Assembly: GCA_017454425.1 (NCBI GenBank)
Contig: JAFTCZ010000016.1
Coordinates: forward strand, 1-42,000
Direction of reading: 5' to 3'
Source of the DNA: Clostridia bacterium
Lineage (GTDB): Bacteria; Bacillota_A; Clostridia; Christensenellales; UBA1242
Length of the DNA stretch: 42,000 bases
The position numbers and the translations under genes were made by a program. Below, in pieces: positions 36,101 to 42,000 of the stretch. Every line of letters starts with the position of its first letter. Position 1 is the stretch's first letter. A model generated the notes under the pieces. It worked only from the letters and a program-made list of their open reading frames with translations. It had not been told where the DNA came from and searched no databases.

Positions 36101-38650
36101 CAACATGCTTGCTGTATATGAGGTGTTTGCACCAATTGAGGCAAAATATCTTGTTGCGCTTATTGGTGCGCCACTAACTTTTTGTGACCAATTCCAACCA
36201 AACTGACTGTTCGTGATAGAAGTTGTTTTGTTTGTGTCAAAATAATCAATTATGCCACCTGTTAGGTTTAGATAAGTTTTGCCATCTTCCATTTTTGTGT
36301 TGTATGCCACAATGTTTGAGATTGGCGTTTTGTCTATATAAAAATTGTAATATGCAGTGGTGTTTTTATTTGAGGTGATCTTAAATCTGTAATATGCGTT
36401 TTCGGTAAACAATTTTGTATAAGTTGTGTCACCATCATAATACAAATTAGATGCGCCTAGGTTTGTATATGTAATGTTGTTTGTGTTGTAAGCGGTAGAG
36501 TAATAGTACTGAACACTTACTGCACGGTCAAAAGGACTTGGGGTTGTCCATGTTAAGAATACATTTTGGTTTGTATATTCTTTGTCCTGCATGACTGACG
36601 CACTTGATATGTTTGCGTATGCTTCGTCAATTGTTGTTTCAGTTGTTTTGCAAATTTTTGGTGTAACAGGGCTGTTTGTAATTTCAAATGACAAAAGTTG
36701 ATAAACAAATTTTTTATTATCATTGCTTATAAGGGCACTTGTTGTTGAAGTTTGCAAAATAACATAGTACACACCAGCATCTACAAACCTTGTGTTTTTT
36801 GTTAATGCAATTAAATCAGTACCGACTTTTGCATTGTAATAATAACCAGCAATCGTACTTTGACGGTCGGGCATATAAAAACTTGATGATACAATAACAG
36901 GACCTTGGTTTGTGCTTGCACGAATAAGGGTAGTGTTTTGGGTTAAATAGTTTTCAATATTTGACGCATATGTCGTAAGTGCAACATTGTTAGTTAACGC
37001 ATCTCCCATAATTTCGTCCAGCAAGAAACTAAAATCAGATATGTATTGCAAGTTTACATAATTTTCGGCATACAAGTGCTTTTGTGTTGTTCCTTCGTGT
37101 GCATATGTTGCGGTATAACCATATATGCGCAATGATTCTGCCTTAAAGATATTTTCATCGGATAGGGTAATGTCATCGTCTTCATCATTTTTTTCGATGA
37201 TGTTGTAAATAACAGTGCTTGTGTTGTTGATTGTGGTTGTTCCGCTGTTTAACAATAACTGCTTGTTAAATTTGTAAGCACCAGGTGTTCTGAAAACAAG
37301 CCTAACAACATATTCATCACAATTGTCCAACCTAATAATCACCGGAGAAGTAGCAATATTTTGTCCATTTTCGGTGTAATTGCTTGCACCATATGTTACT
37401 GTTCCGTTTAATGCGATTGTTTTTGTATATTGCAAAGCATAAACAACTTGCAAGTTAGGATTTCCGTTTTGATAAGTTGTGTTTTGTGTAAGAGTAAGCA
37501 AAATTGTTTGCACGGTATTTCCAGCAGCGTCGTGAGTTGATGTTATTGTTTTTGCCCAATCAAGCGTGGTTGTTTGTTCGCCAATATATTGTGTAAAATT
37601 GTATGATATTTTGTATTTTTCGGGATTGTAAGATAATGTTGGGTAAACACCTTCGGCACGCACCCAAGAATAAGTGCTGTCAGTATCAATTGTTTTATAA
37701 TATGCACCATTGGTGTAAGATGGTGTTGTTGGCCCAGTATAGCGATAAATATTATCCATTGTGTCAGAGCCAGCAACAGGCAAGGTGTCAACGCTTATCA
37801 TGTTTGACATATTTGTTGTGGTGTTTGTAAATTGATAATAATTTTGAGTGCGATATGAAGAAACATCAGAAGCCACAACATTGCTATCTACATTGTCAAA
37901 TACAACATTCTTTTCGATGTCATACGAACTACTGGTTAGCAAATAAAAGTTAAAGGTTTCGGTTATGGCTTGTGTTCCGGTATTTGGGGCATAGGTATAA
38001 AACAGTGCATATTGTCCTTCAAGCCCGTCATATTGACTAATGGTGGTATTTCTTAATTCTGTGGTGGCTGTGTCGTTTGTGTAAGTCATAGTATATGCTG
38101 CCAACAGTTGATCTGCCTTATATTCTTTGCTGGTTGCATCAACAGGTTCGCCACTGTTGTCATATTCGGCAAGAGCATTAGGAATAACCGCAAAGATATC
38201 TTGCGTCCACACATCATATGCTGTTTGGTTAATTGGTGTAACATGTGTTTTGGCGGTATCAACCAAGTTATCTCCGTTTAAGCTGATAGAACCAGTTGAC
38301 AAAGCGTTAATTCGATAATTTTCTTGTCCGCCCAAAATAAACCTTACACTATACCAAGTAAGCAAGTCACCTTCAAGTGTTGGAGTGTTCAGCAAAACAT
38401 ACTTTCCGTCAGTAATGACCGAATTGTTTTCTTTTTGCTTTGAGGTTACATTTCCAAAACTTAAATTTGTACTGTCGTATTCTGCAGTGTGTACAAAAAT
38501 ATATGCCTGAGCATAATTTGGGTTGACTGCGGCCTTCGCACGCGCGTCGCTCGCGCGCGAAAGAGATAAAACACTAATTCCCAAAATTATGCAAAACGAG
38601 CATAGCATCAGCATAATGGTTTGGAATATCCTTGCACTTTTTGTTTTCAT
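30152..38650 (-). CDS. Giant membrane-anchored surface protein with many Ig-like repeats (2,832 residues)
   Basis: It takes up a fifth of the window. The N-terminus is a signal peptide (hydrophobic core about residues 10-30, likely cleaved near AKAA, residue 38). The C-terminus has one membrane helix (about 2803-2825) and a basic tail, RKRQKVK; there is no LPXTG sorting motif. The body is rich in Thr, Ser, Asn and Tyr and beta-rich. A recurring unit contains G-x-Y (AGIYVLYLSDSAGN, PGNYRVLIFDRM, SGTYTIKIHDLLGQ, PGVYVIQMYSQSGN), often ending in a linker such as ILDNTSPTLYI or YIDHTAPYTN, as in bacterial Ig-like domains. At least a dozen units can be seen. AGGGAG precedes the ATG. It is monocistronic, ending at a bidirectional terminator. 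Function is unknown; adhesin or cell-cell contact is likely from architecture only. Confidence 0.85.
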   Translation of the reverse strand: MKTKSARIFQTIMLMLCSFCIILGISVLSLSRASDARAKAAVNPNYAQAYIFVHTAEYDSTNLSFGNVTSKQKENNSVITDGKYVLLNTPTLEGDLLTWYSVRFILGGQENYRINALSTGSISLNGDNLVDTAKTHVTPINQTAYDVWTQDIFAVIPNALAEYDNSGEPVDATSKEYKADQLLAAYTMTYTNDTATTELRNTTISQYDGLEGQYALFYTYAPNTGTQAITETFNFYLLTSSSYDIEKNVVFDNVDSNVVASDVSSYRTQNYYQFTNTTTNMSNMISVDTLPVAGSDTMDNIYRYTGPTTPSYTNGAYYKTIDTDSTYSWVRAEGVYPTLSYNPEKYKISYNFTQYIGEQTTTLDWAKTITSTHDAAGNTVQTILLTLTQNTTYQNGNPNLQVVYALQYTKTIALNGTVTYGASNYTENGQNIATSPVIIRLDNCDEYVVRLVFRTPGAYKFNKQLLLNSGTTTINNTSTVIYNIIEKNDEDDDITLSDENIFKAESLRIYGYTATYAHEGTTQKHLYAENYVNLQYISDFSFLLDEIMGDALTNNVALTTYASNIENYLTQNTTLIRASTNQGPVIVSSSFYMPDRQSTIAGYYYNAKVGTDLIALTKNTRFVDAGVYYVILQTSTTSALISNDNKKFVYQLLSFEITNSPVTPKICKTTETTIDEAYANISSASVMQDKEYTNQNVFLTWTTPSPFDRAVSVQYYYSTAYNTNNITYTNLGASNLYYDGDTTYTKLFTENAYYRFKITSNKNTTAYYNFYIDKTPISNIVAYNTKMEDGKTYLNLTGGIIDYFDTNKTTSITNSQFGWNWSQKVSGAPISATRYFASIGANTSYTASMLQSINAITTNGALGEFGDPLTYRDTTTITTVDGQKVVTANALSPSQILKNAGIYVLYLSDSAGNTASFVTILDNTSPTLYITDTSNAVLTETYLSDSAKVFWEENKAIKINEDGTNYLLPVITTTQGVSTASFELDGKQIAISADLFGTTTDGVNTTNYLLIKNNQVNIFSGTTNNTLTINQNTKYVQLLVDKNDDAPSVCVVVPNQATPIMQFSLKDVNSISYTFTLYDALENDNQTTLTFSLDQSGIQMFSFSDNAAAIFNLNANNTNKQQVLDTYGTNRNIVAVKWQNPSNPGVVIDQIVLEYYPLLDENDIQSISTNYPYASTPYTTYTIYSKDETTSYTTYPGDITKYLSPALITINTPTLLSQAGKYVVSRTYTDTFSTSGHTEGDQAERTFVFYVDRGDIINKNYAQYTISYGYPTEYYPAAYEEYGQETSTTEMLSGNNNNFSLMDIDLNWSNITYVIQGTKVSVSVNSPIYEFDDGENSLDIQGYKYTPSEAAGMSYANQQSVLALMSSYINSLKTVVCVQHNNNNRFTRYYTYTTDPNSRYLDISQLQYAFTTPGNYRVLIFDRMNAQGPITNDPVADMSSLLRLSSAPNHIELFFEISNTAPSGQFMSKNNIESNYNILNTSSVSQYNTNHDYVIFTFSEPTNKYDATIAYKDVQISAEYKKFGNIVSTDSIATIPFDASKRLDSVAEIENISVSSPTLYYYGTGDELKTYYIVLPTSVTSSAYNNTQLDRKYNITLRYIKTKNENEFSPDVYSSTSSIYIDHTAPYTNLYKLIDNDKYLTDLEAIYPGTKAYIKQHLDDSEFDFLKHYVFTVTEDFYLTYSEPNDTNAAKYRTYGQNGIRNYDGTTYTEITKGFYPTNSTEFYHYNVYHEDGTGGVSLDRQSGSTSLYRPFKAGNYYDIIESDRSDNYRAYTIYVTGKQTTTPGSDATSNLITSAQSSSTLYTTLSLANLSNLLYLGLNASDNSNIVGSSVFSNLTYDTETFRNITTNTSSELYSQIIKYTLYTQAGSTTYTIVYYHSDDSSNTIQQLLNLSDKTNVTFVSSKQDLLDTLNSIITEAANTYQYSTGSKIKFEFLNKLSGNPYYAVSTRISKGSVVIINKYVQLDPMGLDIIDSYDLTINTRGVDIVNSEADFVESTANNRFNVKIPTSNISTRITSIVINNLTEILDYDATTDTYSLNTTSFSLSQSYSFRFVDNFGVSKTFTYPIDSQYAQELVFKDGSAYNTYNLSTYNITVGDTQFVYDSNHLRYINIFIDDLNTSSRLLYYSNYNLPDEAYLSQPGEEGEGTDTTISTTLYASDLSNCADFLTTSRGTDGSTTISFTTFPNVCYKYTIEVGSDINNMDNPTRHIYLLYTIFPTVTITDTNGANMLSDTQDLITSKDLLVGLVPNSRALYNPVAYLVKGTYQTEISSETDILINENATYQVILKNDIGTYSNGTITFTRKSYDISIYGVYYKNGNDLNALVKKNQGYRYTYVLPLDPEAPEGTEPTTASKVIDRYMFASSNANDWNNITILLNENKQLKWEKIADDTANNTRIYRVYSLEGSAYNIQTYFAITRIPTATGGIVDDFRINDLKPQSSNLTQLYPTITDTTPKEAILTWTSTFTFNEESEDVNNTIQDFYVVDLWLNGTYVGAYSNGYIRLYQSGTYTIKIHDLLGQYKTFSNSSTSYNISIYRDVVYSVNDNNPIQNATFNNDVTITISNIGQYRDDFDFSVMRNSNVYDATLTNGSFTFTEAGVYIVTMTGTLNGMGNNVNPLSSEYRFSIISSNEARLTYEFSKKSGYTITSIYKNGSLMVDENGKSIAPLYSLSLNAENEDMFGKGKYEITVSVKGEGLVPTMTYTYTIWINNETAILNSTRDWGTDSIKPFTIKLNPSVVYSRIGNCYITINGQVVLTIDETNSETNEELSYTCTAPGVYVIQMYSQSGNLISSQRITINEPLNTIAIVLIALSAVVVVGLVLMFVIIRKRQKVK

Positions 38651-38693
38651 ATCTTACTCCCTAAAAAAACGAAAATTGTTGTCTATTTTTGTT

Positions 38694-38720
38694 TGTCAAA
38701 AATATCTAACAAGTTAGATA
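38694..38720 (-). promoter_or_regulatory. Perfect 18-bp dyad next to the -35 box of the giant surface gene
   Basis: TATCTAACAAGTTAGATA (38703-38720) is a perfect 8-bp inverted repeat with an AA centre. On the minus strand it lies three bases upstream of TTGACA (complement of 38694-38699), about 45 nt before the start codon. It looks like an operator for a dimeric regulator. No good -10 box is visible at normal spacing, which would fit activator dependence. Confidence 0.55.
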
Positions 38721-38832
38721 ATTTTGCACATAAAATAGTTTATCAATTCACGGTAAAAAACACAACTAAAAAAGGCGCATTTTATCAAATTTTATCATTA
38801 TTTAGTATGTAGGTAAATTGCAATTTTATGTA

Positions 38833-38983
38833 ACATAATGTGCACAAATTTACACATAATGTGCAAAAATAGTGCATAATATTGCAAAAATGTGCATAGT
38901 ACTATATATGTTTTTGTGTACTATGCACACACAATACTGTGCACAAATATGCAGTGTTAATGCGGGGTTTTGTGTGCTATGCA
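38833..38983. repeat. Second cluster of TGTGCA / TACTATGCAC motifs
   Basis: ACATAATGTGCA occurs twice, at 38833-38844 and 38854-38865, 21 bp apart. Further GTGCA cores lie at 38872, 38892 and 38939, and a TGCAC at 38924. The exact 11-bp inverted repeat GTGCATAGTAC (38892-38902) and GTACTATGCAC (38918-38928) is central, and GTGTGCTATGCAC (38971-38983) closes the cluster. Steps of 21, 11 and 20 bp between the first four cores fit helical phasing. It shares its core with the cluster at 799-904. Confidence 0.75.
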
Positions 38984-39011
38984 CAAAAAAAATAAAACCC
39001 ACACTAGTGGG
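38982..39011 (-). terminator. Terminator of the VirD4-like gene
   Basis: On the minus strand a CCCAC/GTGGG stem (38998-39002 and 39007-39011) is followed by a long T-rich tail. Confidence 0.7.
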
Positions 39012-39021
39012 AAGTTATTTT

Positions 39022-40992
39022 TTAGAAGTCAAAGTCCGAATCATCAAGGTCGCTTTTTAATATTATGTCATTGCGTTTGCGAATGTCATAATAAAGTCCT
39101 TCGCGGTCAAGATATTTGCTAGGAACATATTCATCTGGTTTTTCTCTACAATCATATTGCGGAGCATTAAAGTATTGTGTAAATTTTGTACGCATTGCAT
39201 GATCACCATAAACTGACACAATCATTTCACCCATTTTCAAAAGTCCTAGTTCATCAGGGGTGATAAGTGCGCGACTTGCTTCGGTTTTTGATGTTGTTTT
39301 ACTATTGTTGTTGTCTTTTCCTTTACTTTCGCTTACATTTTCGACTGTTACATATGTTTGGCCACAGCGTTGGCTAAATTCTTCTTTTGTTTTTTGCTCG
39401 GTAGTACCAAGATAAATGTGAATGTTGCAGTTTCCGCGCACAATTGTTGCAACATCTTGTCCATAAGTGTTTGCAATTTGTTCGTATGATTGGACAACCA
39501 TAAGCATAATTATTTTACGGCTTCGTCCAACGGTAATAATTTGTGGAAGGTTTGGAAATTTTGGCATGTTACCAAATTCATCAAGTACCATATAAACAGG
39601 GCGAGGAAGTGATTGTTCTTGTTTGTTTTTGTTTGCAACTTCTACTAGGGTTTTGTAAAGTTGCAATATAAGCAGTGTTGCAATAGAGTGGCGGTTTTCT
39701 TTTTCGTCAGGAATTTTAATAAATAGGGCTGTTGGTTGATTTGCAAGGTCGTCAAATTTTAATTCATCAAGACTTGTTGCATAACAAATACCATCATCAC
39801 TAAAGATTGACAAACTTTGTGACACAAGCCCCATATAACCATTTGTGGTGGTTTCGGCGTTGTTTATTATTGGACCTGCTTTTTTAAGTGCAGGTGATAG
39901 TTTATCACGACCATTAAAATAATCTTGAAGGGTAAGATATTGTTTTTTGCCACTATCACGAATACTGCATATATTGTATACATTATACAAATTAAATCTT
40001 TCTTTTGTCATGCCAAGGCGAGGGTCGGCCGAATCTTCAAGCATGGCAAGCATAACACCATTTACAAAGTCGCGTGCACCTCTTATCCATTGTGGGTCGC
40101 TGTCGCCTGGTTTTTCGGGGCAAAGCACTGTTGCAAGGTCATCAAGTGTTTCTTGTGCGCGGTTAATAAGTTGTTGGCTAACGGCTTTTAATTCTAGTTC
40201 TAGTGCTTGTCTGTTTGGATATGCAATGCGGTTAAACTCGTACCATTCGGTGTTGTAGGTGTCGCTAATAATTTGAATTCCTGGGGTGTCAGCAGGGTTG
40301 TCACCGTGATGCACTCTTACTTCTTTTCTTAGGTTTAATGCGCGTTGATAATCATTATATGCGCGCTCCATTGGGTTCCATCTTGTGCTCTTAAACGGTT
40401 CACGAAGATCAAAAACTCTTATTTGATAACCTTCGTCAACAAGTTTGTTATAGTTCTTTTGATAAAGCTCGCCTTTTGGGTCAGAAATAACCAAACTTGG
40501 TTTTGTTTTTGTAGATGCCAAAATTTGAATTGTTGGTATAACAATTGCCGAGGTTTTACCACTACCAGTTGTACCAATAATAAGTGTTTGCCACGCCTGT
40601 TGCAACATATTAACTCTTAGGCCACCGCTTACAAGTTCGGCCCTTATTGGTATTCCGGCTTTTTGTGCCCCAAGTTCGCGGTACCAACAGCCACAATATT
40701 TTTTGTCCATTTCACTTTGAGTTAGCCAACGGCTGTCAAAAAATTGTTTGTCGGGCTTGTTGCTTTTCTTTTTGTCACTCTTAAAAATTTCTTTGCCGTT
40801 TGCCCATTGTGATAATACATAAATAAGTGCAAGTAGTACAATTCCACCAAAAATCCAAAATGTCATTGTGTTGCCAAGTGGGGCAGTCAAATCATTTGAG
40901 CCTTCAATAAAATATACCACCAAATAACTAGCAGCAAATCCACCTAATATAATGAATATAAAGGCAAGCAGCATCTTTGTAAATTTAGACAT
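39022..40992 (-). CDS. virD4: VirD4/TraG-type IV secretion coupling ATPase
   Basis: Coupling proteins are hexameric membrane ATPases that bring DNA-relaxase complexes or proteins to a type IV secretion channel. The 656 residues start with two membrane helices (about 7-29 and 43-62). A VirD4-like core follows, with Walker A GTTGSGKT (about 139-147), ISDPKGELY typical of the TraG/VirD4 group, and Walker B VLDEFGNMPKFP (about 467-478) followed by VGRSRKIIMLMVVQS. The C-terminus is acidic (DLDDSDFDF), as in proteins that recruit substrate. I place the start at the ATG complementary to 40990-40992, with GGGGG 10 nt upstream. An upstream in-frame ATG at 41016 would place that site inside the gene. 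The promoter is at 41064-41092. It runs divergent to a pilin-like gene, which supports a conjugation locus. Confidence 0.93.
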   Translation of the reverse strand: MSKFTKMLLAFIFIILGGFAASYLVVYFIEGSNDLTAPLGNTMTFWIFGGIVLLALIYVLSQWANGKEIFKSDKKKSNKPDKQFFDSRWLTQSEMDKKYCGCWYRELGAQKAGIPIRAELVSGGLRVNMLQQAWQTLIIGTTGSGKTSAIVIPTIQILASTKTKPSLVISDPKGELYQKNYNKLVDEGYQIRVFDLREPFKSTRWNPMERAYNDYQRALNLRKEVRVHHGDNPADTPGIQIISDTYNTEWYEFNRIAYPNRQALELELKAVSQQLINRAQETLDDLATVLCPEKPGDSDPQWIRGARDFVNGVMLAMLEDSADPRLGMTKERFNLYNVYNICSIRDSGKKQYLTLQDYFNGRDKLSPALKKAGPIINNAETTTNGYMGLVSQSLSIFSDDGICYATSLDELKFDDLANQPTALFIKIPDEKENRHSIATLLILQLYKTLVEVANKNKQEQSLPRPVYMVLDEFGNMPKFPNLPQIITVGRSRKIIMLMVVQSYEQIANTYGQDVATIVRGNCNIHIYLGTTEQKTKEEFSQRCGQTYVTVENVSESKGKDNNNSKTTSKTEASRALITPDELGLLKMGEMIVSVYGDHAMRTKFTQYFNAPQYDCREKPDEYVPSKYLDREGLYYDIRKRNDIILKSDLDDSDFDF

Positions 40993-41063
40993 AAACAAAT
41001 ATCCCCCGTGATACAAAATTATATTTTGCAGAAAAATTAAAAAAAATTAAAAATTCTTGAAAA

Positions 41064-41092
41064 ATTGTACTAATTTAGTTTGCTTTTGTCAA
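41064..41092 (-). promoter_or_regulatory. Promoter of the VirD4-like gene
   Basis: On the minus strand, consensus TTGACA (complement of 41087-41092), 17 nt, then TACAAT (complement of 41064-41069). Confidence 0.8.
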
Positions 41093-41205
41093 ATTTATTT
41101 GCTAATATTATTTCATAAATTTGAGTTTACTCACTTTTGTTGCATAATTTGACAATATGAGCAAAACCTAATTTAGATAGACAAAAATATGGAGGTATTT
41201 AGTTT

Positions 41206-41583
41206 ATGAACATGCTATTTAATTTGGCATCATCAGTTATGAACTTTTTGGGCAGTCCTGCGGGCTTGATTGCGGCCAACGCGTGGGAAGATTACAAAGG
41301 TGATCCAAAATATGGTTGGGTATATTCACTTTGCGAAGCGTTAAACAACTTGCTTACACCAGTTCTTATCCTTGTTGGTACTGCTGGTCTTATTTATGCA
41401 GTTGTGCTTGGTGTAAACCTTGCCCGTGCAGATAGTGCTGATAAGCAACAAGAGGCCAAAAAGCGTCTTATTTATGCAATTGTTGGTTTAGCCGTAATTG
41501 TTTTGTTGATTATCTTGATGAGATTGTTTATGGCAAATATTGACTCATTCGTAAAGATTGACATTTCTGAAACAACAACTTAA
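41206..41583 (+). CDS. Type IV secretion pilin-like (VirB2/TrbC-like) membrane protein
   Basis: A small 125-residue protein with two strong hydrophobic segments (about residues 51-72 and 88-111) separated by a charged loop, RADSADKQQEAKKRLIYA. The first helix follows a short N-terminal region. This layout, with the loop DKQQEAKKRLIYAIVGLAVI, matches the small T4SS pilin family of clostridia. Clear sequence proof of pilin identity would need profile comparison. GGAGG lies 10 nt before the ATG. A TTGACA at 41149-41154 could be a -35 box but has only a weak -10 (TTTAGA). It lies back to back with the VirD4-like gene and upstream of a lipoprotein gene, as expected for a conjugative locus. Confidence 0.78.
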   Translation: MNMLFNLASSVMNFLGSPAGLIAANAWEDYKGDPKYGWVYSLCEALNNLLTPVLILVGTAGLIYAVVLGVNLARADSADKQQEAKKRLIYAIVGLAVIVLLIILMRLFMANIDSFVKIDISETTT

Positions 41584-41601
41584 AAAAGTATAACAAATCT
41601 T

Positions 41602-41615
41602 GGCTATTATTAGCC
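41602..41615 (+). other. Short intergenic hairpin
   Basis: GGCTA (41602-41606) pairs with TAGCC (41611-41615) around a TTAT loop. It lacks a T tail, so it is not a classic terminator. It precedes a much longer hairpin at 41659-41696. Confidence 0.45.
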
Positions 41616-41658
41616 TAGGGTTATTAAACAATAAACTAGATAGCCCATCCAAATAAAC

Positions 41659-41696
41659 AGGTATTAGCCACACATATTTTTGTGTGGCTATTGCCT
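41659..41696 (+). other. Long intergenic hairpin before the lipoprotein gene
   Basis: A 16-bp stem (41659-41674 with 41681-41696) with one mismatch and one G-U pair, and a 6-nt loop. It is followed by A-rich sequence and then the ribosome binding site of the next gene, so it is not a forward terminator. It may set mRNA stability or the ratio of pilin to downstream proteins. Confidence 0.6.
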
Positions 41697-41716
41697 ATAA
41701 AAAAGGGGGTATGGAT

Positions 41717-42000
41717 ATGAAAAATCGTCTAAAAGTCTTGCTTTTAACATTGTGCATGTCCATATCTCTTTTTTGCTTTGCTGGGTGCAATCCTTTTTCG
41801 GGCAATGGGCTAGATTTTGGTGGCGGAACAGACACACCATACATTCAGCATAGTGATGACGAAGTCAAGCCGCATTATCCGGGCGTAGATCATTCAATTC
41901 AGATCCCAGATAGCACAATTGCAAATGATGAAGATTGGCTGTTTGAAGATGGTGCTTTTGACGAAACCATCGCGCAATATTATGGTGTGCGAAATCTTTA
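41717..42000 (+). CDS. Lipoprotein of the type IV secretion locus (3' end cut by window edge)
   Basis: The first 94 codons of a gene that runs off the window. A lipoprotein signal peptide ends at FAGC (Cys24), then a Gly-rich, acidic stretch (FGGGTDTPYIQHSDDE). I place the start at ATG 41717, 7 nt after GGGGG; the in-frame ATG at 41711 is too close to that site. No domain can be named from this part. It follows the pilin-like gene after 133 nt and a hairpin, without its own obvious promoter, so it may be cotranscribed. A T4SS-associated lipoprotein is likely from context. Confidence 0.75.
   Translation, partial: MKNRLKVLLLTLCMSISLFCFAGCNPFSGNGLDFGGGTDTPYIQHSDDEVKPHYPGVDHSIQIPDSTIANDEDWLFEDGAFDETIAQYYGVRNL

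Larger units (their letters stand above)
38651..39021. other. Intergenic region between the giant surface gene and the VirD4-like gene
   Basis: This 371-bp stretch has no gene. It holds, from left to right, the giant gene's leader and operator-like dyad, an AT-rich stretch (38740-38830) with nothing recognised, the TGTGCA/TACTATGCAC repeat cluster (38833-38983) and the VirD4-like gene terminator. Confidence 0.8.

Overview
The window is about 42 kb of AT-rich DNA, roughly one third G+C by eye. Ribosome binding sites are strong (AGGAGG type), promoters are of the sigma-A type (TTTACT, TTGATT or TTGACA, 17 nt, TATAAT), terminators are hairpins with T tracts, and codon use is standard, with TGA as a stop and TGG for Trp. 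Lipoprotein signal peptides, a Gram-positive type HelD, a PrsA-like foldase and a pth-mfd block preceded by a GlmU relative point to a low-GC Firmicute (Bacillota, clostridial side), probably an uncultured host-associated lineage. I cannot name the species. No rRNA, tRNA, CRISPR array, insertion sequence or phage gene was seen.

Layout. 1-2570 (minus strand): the 5' part of an ADP-forming acyl-CoA synthetase, then ychF followed in the same operon by an unknown helical protein. 2761-10516 (plus): a SERCA-type Ca2+ ATPase, HelD, a small-multidrug-export family membrane protein and two tandem CPBP membrane proteases. 10543-11475 (minus): a nucleoside hydrolase relative. 11691-18798 (plus): tadA, a truncated GlmU relative, pth, mfd, then a PrsA-like lipoprotein with its own promoter. 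18911-19540: an unknown protein. 19648-24325: an ABC exporter operon whose ATPase is fused behind a YwaF-like membrane domain, with a permease and a small extracytoplasmic protein. 24491-28462: a large Ig-like lipoprotein. 28708-30075: a Rho homologue without a P-loop. 30152-38650 (minus): a 2,832-residue membrane-anchored surface protein. 39022-42000: a divergent type IV secretion locus, with a VirD4/TraG coupling protein (minus) facing a pilin-like protein and a partial lipoprotein (plus).

How parts fit together. The central block is housekeeping: tRNA editing, peptidyl-tRNA release, transcription-coupled repair and protein folding. The right half is cell-surface and secretion biology: lipoproteins, an exporter, a giant surface protein and conjugation-type machinery.

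The most unusual items are these. (1) A dispersed motif, TACTATGCAC, is clustered with helical phasing in two intergenic regions (799-904 and 38833-38983) and recurs inside genes. (2) The Rho homologue has lost the Walker A lysine and other catalytic residues. (3) The YwaF-ABC ATPase fusion has a possible internal translation start. (4) The GlmU relative lacks both catalytic signatures but keeps the ancestral position before pth-mfd. (5) A perfect 18-bp dyad sits at the -35 box of the giant surface gene. All functional statements are from reading sequence; no database search was run.
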